Assembly (NCBI RefSeq): GCF_000633455.1
Contig: NZ_AYMG01000001.1
Coordinates: 548,660-612,659, forward strand
From: Pedobacter jeongneungensis
GTDB taxonomy: Bacteria; Bacteroidota; Bacteroidia; Sphingobacteriales; Sphingobacteriaceae
Length of the DNA: 64,000 nucleotides
Direction of reading: 5' to 3'
Shown: positions 26,606 through 34,117 of the stretch, piece after piece
Position numbering within the stretch: the stretch's first letter is position 1
Layout of the letters: every line of letters starts with the position of its first letter
Notes under the pieces: model-generated
What the model saw: only the letters and a program-made list of their open reading frames with translations
Told to the model about the DNA's origin: nothing
Database searches by the model: none
Translations under genes and position numbers: made by a program

Positions 26606-28444
26606 ATGGAAAAGAAATTAATAACCGAAATTAACATAGAAGATAAGGTAATTACACACTTTGCCTCATTTAGCTTGCAACAACAGTTTAATAATCATCA
26701 TTATTTCGAGTTGCGTTTTAACCACGATCAAATGGGTTCGCCAGGAATGATCAGTTTAAACGATAGTCGCGATTTTGTAGGTAAAACTCTTACTGCTTCT
26801 TTCGGTTATGAATCGGGCAGTTTACAGGAGTTTGCCGGCTTAGTAACAAAAGTTGAGCTGGCACAAAGCCATGGCTATCATGGCGTATTAATTGTAAGTG
26901 GTTATAGTCCTACTATTCTGATCGATCGTGGTCCTGATCTGGGTTCTTATCTCGATAAGGATTTAAATGCCATTGTTGGTCTTGCCACTTCAGAAGTGCC
27001 ACAAAACGACCTTAAAATTGTAGCCAATGCATCCAGAAAAGCAGCTATTGATTATTTGATACAGTACAGAGAAAGCGATTTCGATTTCCTGAACCGATTA
27101 TCTGGAGAATATCACGAATGGTTTTTTTATGATGGCAAACAGTTAAACTTTGGCAAACCGGATAATCAGAAAGAGATCGCGCTTTTTTATGGCCGCGATG
27201 TGCAAAATCTGCAATATGCAATGGAAATTGCACCAATAAAAAATAAGCGCTTTGCTTATAGCCCCAAGGAAGATGAGATGCTACACAGTGAAAGTGCAGC
27301 TACAACTAACGGATCACCAGATTTGGATCATGCTATCCAGGCTTCCAATACAACATATAGTAAAATATTTAATCAGCCTTCATTAATCAGGGTTGATAAT
27401 AACAGCGATATTAAAAGTCATGTAGACAACGAGGAAAAAGCAAATATCAGTAATCTTTTAAAGGTAAATGCCAGTGGTGATAATGCAGCGCTGGCGATAG
27501 GAAGTATCGCCGAAATTACCATGAGTATCAGAAAAGAACTTGCTTTCAGTACCGAAAGTTTAGGCAAATTTCTGATTACCAGTATTAGCCATAATATCGA
27601 TGGAACTAGTAAGTATTACAATACTTTCGAAGGGATAGTTTCTACCACAGAGCGTATTCAGGTAAAAAATTATACCAAACCAAGCCCTGATATGCAGTTG
27701 GCGGATGTAGTAGATAATGCCGATCCAAAAGGGCACGGCCGTGTTAAGGTGAAGTTTAAATGGGAATGTCAAACCAACGATGTAACCGAATGGCTGCGGG
27801 TAATTACGCCCGACGCCGGAAGCAGCGAAAAGGTAAGCAAAAACCGGGGATTTTCTTTTGTTCCCGAGGCGGGCGATCAGGTGGTAATTGCTTTTGAAGA
27901 AGGTAATATTGCCAGGCCGATTGTATTAGGGAGTGTTTATCATGGCAAATCGGGCATTGGAGGTGGCGATACCAATAAAACCAAGTCATTAACCACCAGA
28001 AGTGGCAATACCATCATCATGGATGATAGTAATGGGAGCATTAACGTTAAAGATCCCAGCGGAAACGTAATCACCATGCATGGTAACGGCGAGGTAACCT
28101 TAACGGCACCTAATTCTTTCACCATCAATACCAAAGATTTTATTGTTAACGCCAGCAACAGCATTGCCATTAATGCGCAACCGGGCGAAGAAGGTGGCGG
28201 TGAAGGTACAATAGCCATTAGCGCCAAGAAAACCATTGCCGCAACGGCAGATACGGAAGGCATTACTTTAGATGCTACGGAAATGGGGGTGGCCATTAAG
28301 GGTAAAACAGATGTAAGCGTAGAAAGTACAACAGCATCAGCATCAGTTAAGGGAAGTACTGAAACCAAAATTGATGGTGCCGATGTTAAAATGAGCGGAA
28401 CAGCCACCATAAGAATTAACTCTAATGATACCGATATAACCTAA
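26606..28444 (+). CDS. vgrG: T6SS spike protein VgrG (TssI), copy 2
   Basis: A 612-aa VgrG with the same domain order as copy 1: gp27-like base (1-350, with YLIQYRESDFDFLNRLSGEY), OB-fold (about 360-450, DMQLADVVDNADPKGHGRVK) and a C-terminal needle of short repeats (SLTTRSGNTIIMDD, then GNVITMHGNGEVTLTAPNSF). The N-terminal 450 residues are highly similar to copy 1, and the needle (after about 455) is of a different type, richer in Ala/Gly/Thr. That tail likely decides which PAAR-like protein docks; here it is followed 6 bp later by the DUF4280-Hint-nuclease toxin. Confidence 0.92.
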   Translation: MEKKLITEINIEDKVITHFASFSLQQQFNNHHYFELRFNHDQMGSPGMISLNDSRDFVGKTLTASFGYESGSLQEFAGLVTKVELAQSHGYHGVLIVSGYSPTILIDRGPDLGSYLDKDLNAIVGLATSEVPQNDLKIVANASRKAAIDYLIQYRESDFDFLNRLSGEYHEWFFYDGKQLNFGKPDNQKEIALFYGRDVQNLQYAMEIAPIKNKRFAYSPKEDEMLHSESAATTNGSPDLDHAIQASNTTYSKIFNQPSLIRVDNNSDIKSHVDNEEKANISNLLKVNASGDNAALAIGSIAEITMSIRKELAFSTESLGKFLITSISHNIDGTSKYYNTFEGIVSTTERIQVKNYTKPSPDMQLADVVDNADPKGHGRVKVKFKWECQTNDVTEWLRVITPDAGSSEKVSKNRGFSFVPEAGDQVVIAFEEGNIARPIVLGSVYHGKSGIGGGDTNKTKSLTTRSGNTIIMDDSNGSINVKDPSGNVITMHGNGEVTLTAPNSFTINTKDFIVNASNSIAINAQPGEEGGGEGTIAISAKKTIAATADTEGITLDATEMGVAIKGKTDVSVESTTASASVKGSTETKIDGADVKMSGTATIRINSNDTDIT

Positions 28445-28450
28445 AAGATT

Positions 28451-30412
28451 ATGCCTGATGAGTTAGAATATATTGTTGATAAAGCCGTATGCCATTGTGA
28501 CAAAGGCGCTGCCCCTAATTTTTTTAAGGGACTGGCCAATCAGAATGTTAAAATAAACGGTTGTATGGCCTGCACCAAGGCCGATAAAATTCCCATTGCC
28601 AATATTCCTTCTTTTGGGGTTTGTAGTGTTACAGGATCTGCCTGTGCGCCGGTACCAGTAGATTGGACAGATACTTATAAGGTAAAAATCAAGGGGAAAG
28701 AAACTTTACTTTTTAAATCAAAACTGCCCTGTAGCATAGGAGGTAAAATCGAATTCATGACGAGTGGACAGATTCCCGTTAGTGAAGAAGATTTGGCTAA
28801 AATGACCGATGAGCATAGCGAAAAAGAAGAAGAAGATGAAGGCTGGGGCTGGTGGGATACAGCAGAATTGATCCCCGTGGTGGGCAGTGTAATCGGTATT
28901 GTACGCTCGGCAGCAAAAGGCAACTGGTGGATGGTAGCGGCCAATGTTGGATTCTTAGCGCTTGACATTGCTGGTGTGGTTAGTTTTGGTGCAACAACGG
29001 CTGCTTCTACAGCAGCAAAGGGAGGTTTAAAGGCGGGTTTAAAAGTTGCAGGGAAAGCTGCGCTAGAAGCTGCCGGGAAAGTGCTGACCAAAGAAGGAGC
29101 CATAGCACTGGCCAAAGGCGTAGCAAAACATGTGGATGATATTGCCAAGGCTACCATGAAAGTTTGTGTATTTGCCTGTTTTATAAAAGGAACTAAAATC
29201 GCAGTAGAAAATGGATACAAAAATATCGAAGACCTCCAGATAGGCGATTTTGTTTGGGCATATAATGAGGAAACCAAAGAAAGTGAACTCAGAGAAATCT
29301 TAAATACAATGGAAAATGATGTTGATGCAACTATTGTTTTAACATTCGAAACCGAAAATATAGAAACTACTGCCGAACATCCATTTTATACTGAAACAGG
29401 TTGGAAAGATGCTGCTGATTTGACTCAAAATGATAGAATTAGAACAAGAAGCGGTAATTGGGAATCCTTGATAGCTTCACATTATTTATACGAAAAGAAA
29501 AAAGTATATAATTTTGAAGTTGATGATTTACATACATATTTTGTGAGTGAAATGAATTTCCTGGTACATAATACTGGAAAATGTGTAAGTAAGATGGCTG
29601 CGGAGGCAGCAGAGAATATTGCAAAAACCTGGGATGATCTGGCCAAATTTGTTCATTGTTTTACATCTGAAACTTTAGTAAAAATAGAAAGTGGTTATAC
29701 TCCTATAGAAATGCTTTCAGCTGGAGATTTTGTAATAGCTTACGACGTTGAAAAGGATGAAAATGTACAGAAAAAAATATTAAAAGTATTTCAAAGTCAT
29801 ACAGAAAAAATTTGTTGTTTATTTGTTGAAGATGAGGTGATTGAGTGTACTTTTTCTCACAGATTTTGGTCATTCTCTCATAACGATTGGATTATTGCGG
29901 GAGAAATTACCGAAGGTTGTATTTTAAGAGATGCAGCTGGTGAACAAAAACGGGTAACAGCTGTAAAGTATAAAGAAAATAGTGTTCCAACCTTTAACCT
30001 TGAAGTGGAGGATGCACATACTTATTATGTATCTCCTTTGGATATATTGGTACATAATGGTAACCCCTTTCCGAATTCTTCTTATAATGATTTGAGTCCT
30101 AGACCAACAAAAATTTATGGCATTGTAGATAAGAGCACAAATAAAATTGTGTATGTTGGGAAAAGTGTTCAAAAAGAAGGCACTCGATTATCACAGCATA
30201 TTCTTGAAAAAAAATTGGATCCTAAGAGATATCGTATAAAAGTTTTAGATAAGGGTAATTGGAATGCATTTCAGACTGCAGCTAGGGAACAGCATCATAT
30301 TATGAAAAACGGAACGAAATTACAAAAATTAGGTGCACAGATTAAGAACAAGATCAATGCATTATCAAGAAAAAAGTTTGATTATTTTAGTGAAATTATA
30401 AAATGCCCTTAA
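28451..30412 (+). CDS. T6SS polymorphic toxin: DUF4280 PAAR-like, two Hint domains, GIY-YIG nuclease
   Basis: A 653-aa modular toxin. Residues 1-125 are a DUF4280 PAAR-like tip (AVCHCDKGAAPNFFKGLAN, CMACTKADK, LPCSIGGKIEFMTSGQ). Residues 135-240 are hydrophobic and Ala/Gly-rich, possibly a translocation segment. Hint 1 spans Cys243 to the VHN ending at Asn374, with an inner TTAEHPFY motif. Hint 2 spans Cys403 to the VHN ending at Asn536, with CTFSHRFW. Both keep the first Cys, the block B His and the terminal His-Asn, so both look able to self-cleave. Residues 537-653 form a GIY-YIG/URI-type nuclease: KIYGIV (554-559), VYVGKS (567-572), Arg579, His583 and Glu613. The toxin is probably released in the target cytoplasm. 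Two consecutive Hint domains are unusual. Confidence 0.82.
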   Translation: MPDELEYIVDKAVCHCDKGAAPNFFKGLANQNVKINGCMACTKADKIPIANIPSFGVCSVTGSACAPVPVDWTDTYKVKIKGKETLLFKSKLPCSIGGKIEFMTSGQIPVSEEDLAKMTDEHSEKEEEDEGWGWWDTAELIPVVGSVIGIVRSAAKGNWWMVAANVGFLALDIAGVVSFGATTAASTAAKGGLKAGLKVAGKAALEAAGKVLTKEGAIALAKGVAKHVDDIAKATMKVCVFACFIKGTKIAVENGYKNIEDLQIGDFVWAYNEETKESELREILNTMENDVDATIVLTFETENIETTAEHPFYTETGWKDAADLTQNDRIRTRSGNWESLIASHYLYEKKKVYNFEVDDLHTYFVSEMNFLVHNTGKCVSKMAAEAAENIAKTWDDLAKFVHCFTSETLVKIESGYTPIEMLSAGDFVIAYDVEKDENVQKKILKVFQSHTEKICCLFVEDEVIECTFSHRFWSFSHNDWIIAGEITEGCILRDAAGEQKRVTAVKYKENSVPTFNLEVEDAHTYYVSPLDILVHNGNPFPNSSYNDLSPRPTKIYGIVDKSTNKIVYVGKSVQKEGTRLSQHILEKKLDPKRYRIKVLDKGNWNAFQTAAREQHHIMKNGTKLQKLGAQIKNKINALSRKKFDYFSEIIKCP

Positions 30413-30413
30413 G

Positions 30414-31061
30414 ATGAAAGAAAAATTAAATCCTGGAGATATCTTTTATTTAAAATTAGAAGATTTTGATAAATACATTTTTGGTAGAGTATTATTTGAT
30501 GTCGAACAACAATATTTAAATAAAAATGATACACAAAATGAGGAAGCATACTTCGATGTTTATGAAGATTGTCAATTATTAGAAATGTATACAGGAATTT
30601 ACAATAGTATAAGCATGCCTGATACATTAAACATTCTTATTCAAGGAGTCTTTATTTATAGGATAGATTCAAAAAATAATAGATTGAAATGGGGAAAAGT
30701 TGGTTATAATAAAGTTGATTATGAAACCCTCGAATTTCCAGAAATATTAGCAAATTCATTAGGTTGTGTTAAGCTTCTAAGGGGTGAATTAAGTTTTGAG
30801 ACAAAATACGAAGATGCCGATGAATTTGAAATAGATTGGAGCGCCGAATTCCCGGAAGTATTGGCTAATGAATGTGCTTACTTACAAAATCAACATGACT
30901 TAATTAATGGAGAGCACTATAGCGAAAGCTTTAAAAGAATGGACCTTCGGAATTTTCCAGAATTACGAAATAAAGTATATGCAGATTTAGGACTTGATCC
31001 TAAGAAATCGTATTACGAATTATCAAAGGAAGTGGGCTTTGATTTGGCTAGATTTTATTAA
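30414..31061 (+). CDS. Candidate immunity protein for the GIY-YIG toxin (Imm26-like)
   Basis: A 215-aa cytoplasmic protein that begins 1 bp after the toxin stop. The opening pattern, a GDIFYLKLEDFDKYIFGRVL segment at residues 8-27, resembles Imm26-type immunity proteins, which start with a beta-hairpin of the form GDIF.ip..dg.y.fGRVl. The second half is acidic, which suits a nuclease inhibitor. The gene is markedly more AT-rich than the core T6SS genes, like the toxin tail before it, which suggests that toxin tail and immunity gene arrived together. The Imm26 label is a guess from the N-terminal pattern; the immunity role is well supported by position. Confidence 0.62.
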   Translation: MKEKLNPGDIFYLKLEDFDKYIFGRVLFDVEQQYLNKNDTQNEEAYFDVYEDCQLLEMYTGIYNSISMPDTLNILIQGVFIYRIDSKNNRLKWGKVGYNKVDYETLEFPEILANSLGCVKLLRGELSFETKYEDADEFEIDWSAEFPEVLANECAYLQNQHDLINGEHYSESFKRMDLRNFPELRNKVYADLGLDPKKSYYELSKEVGFDLARFY

Positions 31062-31074
31062 CAAATATGTTATT

Positions 31075-31557
31075 ATGGGTGCCTGGGGGATAAAAAATTT
31101 TGAAAACGATACTGCTATTGACTGGCTTAACGACTTTCAGCAAGAAAGAGATTTTACAAGAATAGAAGTAGTATTAGACGGACTTTTAAACGAACCCGAT
31201 TTTATCGATGACGAGGAGAGCTTTATCACTTTAGGGTGTTTAGAACTATTAGCAATTAAACAAGGGCTTATAAACCCAACTATTGATATCAATACTTCCC
31301 TTCATATCTCCTATAATTTAATTCAAAAAACAATTAAAGCTACGCACAAAATTTTATTCTTTGAAAATCATTCGGAATTAAGATCGCTATGGGAAGAATC
31401 GGAAGAGTACGCTGAATGGCAGGATTATCAACTATTTTTGGTTAAAATTTTAAATGATTACCTTAAAACCATTGCGCCAGGCACCAAACCTGATGACAAT
31501 TTGCCTCCGGTAGATAAGAACAATCCATGGTTATCAACGGACTGGAATAAGAATTGA
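31075..31557 (+). CDS. DUF4259 family protein, second immunity candidate
   Basis: A 160-aa protein from the ATG at 31075; the frame opens upstream at 30994, but the family begins at MGAWG and this start lies 13 bp after the preceding stop. The N-terminus MGAWGIKNFENDTAIDWLND matches DUF4259 (MGaWg.g.FeNDdA.DWl). DUF4259 proteins are frequently found in immunity clusters of polymorphic toxins. The C-terminal part is acidic. It may protect against a different, lost toxin, for example one formerly attached to the first Hint domain of the 653-aa protein, or act together with the preceding protein. Confidence 0.68.
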   Translation: MGAWGIKNFENDTAIDWLNDFQQERDFTRIEVVLDGLLNEPDFIDDEESFITLGCLELLAIKQGLINPTIDINTSLHISYNLIQKTIKATHKILFFENHSELRSLWEESEEYAEWQDYQLFLVKILNDYLKTIAPGTKPDDNLPPVDKNNPWLSTDWNKN

Positions 31558-31599
31558 TTTTATGGAATCTTTGATTCCAATGATCAGAGAGCCCTTAAT

Positions 31600-32493
31600 C
31601 TAAGTTTTATCCTGTAATAACATCTTAATTACATTCTTTAATGCCGGGTTCCGGTTAGATTCTTTCCAGATCATATAAAGTTCCGTTCTTTGCGGGATAT
31701 GCGTAAGTTCTACAAATTTCACATTTTCCTGATAACCATATTGCAGGCCAGTGGGTACAATAGCAATACCCAAACCTTCTTCTACCAGTTTATAAATCGT
31801 GAGCGCATTAACCGATTTGTGGTAGGTTTTGGGTTTAAAGCCATGGTCTTCACAAATACTCATCATCAGGTCGTAATAAAAAGGACTATCATCGCTTGAG
31901 AAGAATATAAAAGGCTCATCTCCGAGTTTTTTCACCGCGTCAAAACTTGCCTTTTTCATGGGGTGGCTTTTAGGCAACACCAACGAGAAAGTATCCTGGT
32001 GGATCATGTGTTTGGAGATACCTGGCTTAAACTGTTGCATCCGCACAAAACCCATATCAAGCATATCCTTTTCCAAGAGTTCGATCTGTAATTTATTGGG
32101 CATTTCATCCAGATTGGTCCTGATTTCCGGAAAATCTTTGTTCAGTTTAAAAATTACCTCGGGTACAATTTTCTGTGCCGCAGAACCTAAAAAACCGATC
32201 CGGAGTTCACCTTGTTTGCCTTCAGTAATATTAGTCAGTTGTTTTTTAATGTTTTCGATGTGGCTAAACAGAAAATCTACTTCTTCTTTCAGGTAGAGAC
32301 CAGCTTCGGTAAGTGTTACCTTTTTCTTATTCCGATCAAAGAGTGGGGCATTAAAAATTTCTTCCATCTGCTTAATTTGCCGGCTTAGTCCCGGTTGAGA
32401 AATAAATAGGCGATCGGCAGCCTTTCTAAACTTCAGTTCTTCAGCTAAAACCTGAAAATATTTTAAATGCCTAAGTTCTATCTGATAACTCAT
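31600..32493 (-). CDS. LysR-family regulator divergent from hutH
   Basis: A 297-aa LysR-type protein: winged helix-turn-helix at 1-62 (LRHLKYFQVLAEELKFRKAA, DRLFISQPGLSRQIKQME) and a periplasmic-binding-protein-like effector domain from about residue 90 (GELRIGFLGSAAQKIVPEVI). It is transcribed away from hutH-hutU across a 76-bp gap that contains a clear palindrome, so it very probably regulates histidine utilisation, with histidine or urocanate as a plausible inducer. This differs from the HutC (GntR) or HutP control known from Proteobacteria and Bacillus. Confidence 0.85.
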   Translation of the reverse strand: MSYQIELRHLKYFQVLAEELKFRKAADRLFISQPGLSRQIKQMEEIFNAPLFDRNKKKVTLTEAGLYLKEEVDFLFSHIENIKKQLTNITEGKQGELRIGFLGSAAQKIVPEVIFKLNKDFPEIRTNLDEMPNKLQIELLEKDMLDMGFVRMQQFKPGISKHMIHQDTFSLVLPKSHPMKKASFDAVKKLGDEPFIFFSSDDSPFYYDLMMSICEDHGFKPKTYHKSVNALTIYKLVEEGLGIAIVPTGLQYGYQENVKFVELTHIPQRTELYMIWKESNRNPALKNVIKMLLQDKT

Positions 32494-32497
32494 AGTT

Positions 32498-32515
32498 ATT
32501 ACATGATGATGTAAT
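32498..32515. promoter_or_regulatory. Palindromic operator candidate between lysR and hutH
   Basis: ATTACATGATGATGTAAT is a perfect 7-bp inverted repeat with a 4-bp centre. It contains the T-N11-A pattern of LysR operators and lies 4 bp upstream of the lysR start codon and 54 bp upstream of hutH, so it could serve both autorepression and hut activation. Confidence 0.65.
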
Positions 32516-32544
32516 TGGTATTTATAGGTATCAAATATAGGGCT

Positions 32545-32552
32545 TATTTTTG
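32545..32552 (+). promoter_or_regulatory. Bacteroidetes -7 box of hutH
   Basis: TATTTTTG fits the TAnnTTTG consensus of the Bacteroidetes primary sigma factor. It lies 17 bp before the hutH ATG, giving a very short leader. No TTTG at the usual -33 spacing is evident, consistent with an activator-dependent promoter. Confidence 0.5.
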
Positions 32553-32569
32553 TTTAAAACCTTTATAAC

Positions 32570-34099
32570 ATGAGCGAGCAACAGATTTTTAATTACGGAA
32601 CAGACCATTTAACCGCTAAACTGGCTTTGGCCATCAGCAATGGAGAAATTAAAGGCATATTGAGTGAAAGCACGCGTGAGAAGGTACTCGAAAGCAGTAA
32701 AGTAGTTGAAAGAATCTCAGTTTCTGGAAAAGCCGTTTATGGCATCAATACTGGTTTCGGACCACTTTGTACCTCCATGATTTCGGCAGTTGACACCCGT
32801 AAATTACAGGAGAATATTTTAAAGAGTCATGCTGTTGGTGTAGGCGAGCCGATAGATAGCGAAATATCAAAACTGATGTTGGTTTTAAAACTGCAGGCTT
32901 TAGCCCAGGGCTATTCCGGCATTAAAATCGAAACGCTTGATCGAATGATCTGGTTTTTAGAAATCGGTGCTACACCAGTAGTGCCCAAGCAAGGTTCTGT
33001 TGGCGCTTCAGGCGATCTGGCACCCTTGTCACACTTATTTTTGCCTTTAATTGGTTTAGGTAAGGTGCATTATAAAGGTGAGATTATTACTACCGCTCAA
33101 CTTTTGGCAGAACATCAGATACAAGCTTTACAATTGGGCCCGAAAGAAGGCCTGGCCTTAATTAATGGTACCCAGTTTATTGCTGCACATGCCGTTAAAG
33201 TGGTGCAGCGTCTTGAAAATGTTTTGGATTCTGCTAATATTATCGCAGCATTGATGATTGAAGGTTTACAGGGATCAGAAAAACCTTTTCATGCACAGCT
33301 TCATCAGTTGAGGCCATACCCGGCAAATATTGCCGTGGCAGATCAGGTGCGGAAGCTTTTAGAAGGCTCTGAAATTATGAAATCGCACGCCGATTGTGCC
33401 AAAGTACAGGATCCCTATTCTTTAAGGTGCATTCCACAGGTACACGGCGCTTCCAGAACGGCATGGATGCATTTAAAAGATGCTTTAGAAATCGAACTCA
33501 ATTCGGTAACTGATAACCCGGTTATATTTAATGATGATTTAACCATCAGTGGAGGTAATTTCCATGGTCAGCCATTGGCCTTACCGCTTGATTATGCCTG
33601 TTTAGCCGCTTCCGAAATCGGAAACATCAGCGATAGGCGGATTTACCTGTCGTTAGAAGGAAATACCCCTGGCGTACCAAAATTGCTGATGAAAGAAACG
33701 GGTTTAAATTCAGGATTTATGATTGTTCAATATACCTCGGCGGCTTTGGCCAGCGAAAATAAAGGACTTTGTTTCCCGGCCAGTGCCGATAGTATTCCAA
33801 CTTCGCTTGGTCAGGAAGATCATGTAAGCATGGGTTCTATCAGTGGCCGTAAAGCCTTACAAGTAATCGAAAATGTAGAAAAAATACTTGGTATCGAATT
33901 GTTCTGTGCTGCGCAGGCTGTTGATTATCATCATCCATTAAAACCCGGAAAAATATTAGCTGCGGTACATGATTTTGTACGCACCGAAATCGATCATTTT
34001 GAAGAAGATCAGATCATGTACGATAGAATGGAAAATGCCATCCGGATGGTACAGCGCGGAGAAATTGTTGCTGCTGTAGCCAAAGCAGAACAGGATTAA
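32570..34099 (+). CDS. hutH: Histidine ammonia-lyase
   Basis: A 509-aa protein that converts L-histidine to urocanate and ammonia, the first step of histidine degradation. The MIO cofactor-forming triad Ala146-Ser147-Gly148 is present in GSVGASGDLAPLSH, and YGINTGFGPL near residue 58 gives the active-site Tyr loop. The length matches the family (500-515 aa). It is followed by hutU after 18 bp. HutI and HutG are not encoded next to it, so the rest of the pathway must be elsewhere. Confidence 0.96.
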   Translation: MSEQQIFNYGTDHLTAKLALAISNGEIKGILSESTREKVLESSKVVERISVSGKAVYGINTGFGPLCTSMISAVDTRKLQENILKSHAVGVGEPIDSEISKLMLVLKLQALAQGYSGIKIETLDRMIWFLEIGATPVVPKQGSVGASGDLAPLSHLFLPLIGLGKVHYKGEIITTAQLLAEHQIQALQLGPKEGLALINGTQFIAAHAVKVVQRLENVLDSANIIAALMIEGLQGSEKPFHAQLHQLRPYPANIAVADQVRKLLEGSEIMKSHADCAKVQDPYSLRCIPQVHGASRTAWMHLKDALEIELNSVTDNPVIFNDDLTISGGNFHGQPLALPLDYACLAASEIGNISDRRIYLSLEGNTPGVPKLLMKETGLNSGFMIVQYTSAALASENKGLCFPASADSIPTSLGQEDHVSMGSISGRKALQVIENVEKILGIELFCAAQAVDYHHPLKPGKILAAVHDFVRTEIDHFEEDQIMYDRMENAIRMVQRGEIVAAVAKAEQD

Positions 34100-34117
34100 A
34101 GTTAAAATTGCAGAAAA

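Noticed and set aside
28675..29277. 200-codon frame antisense to the Hint toxin
   Set aside because: Ser/Pro/Ala-rich translation is the mirror of the Ala/Gly-rich and Lys-rich toxin segment; no independent start or context.
29177..30058. Splicing intein interpretation of the Hint domains
   Set aside because: No split host protein surrounds them; the order PAAR-like, Hint, toxin is that of self-cleaving polymorphic toxins rather than inteins.
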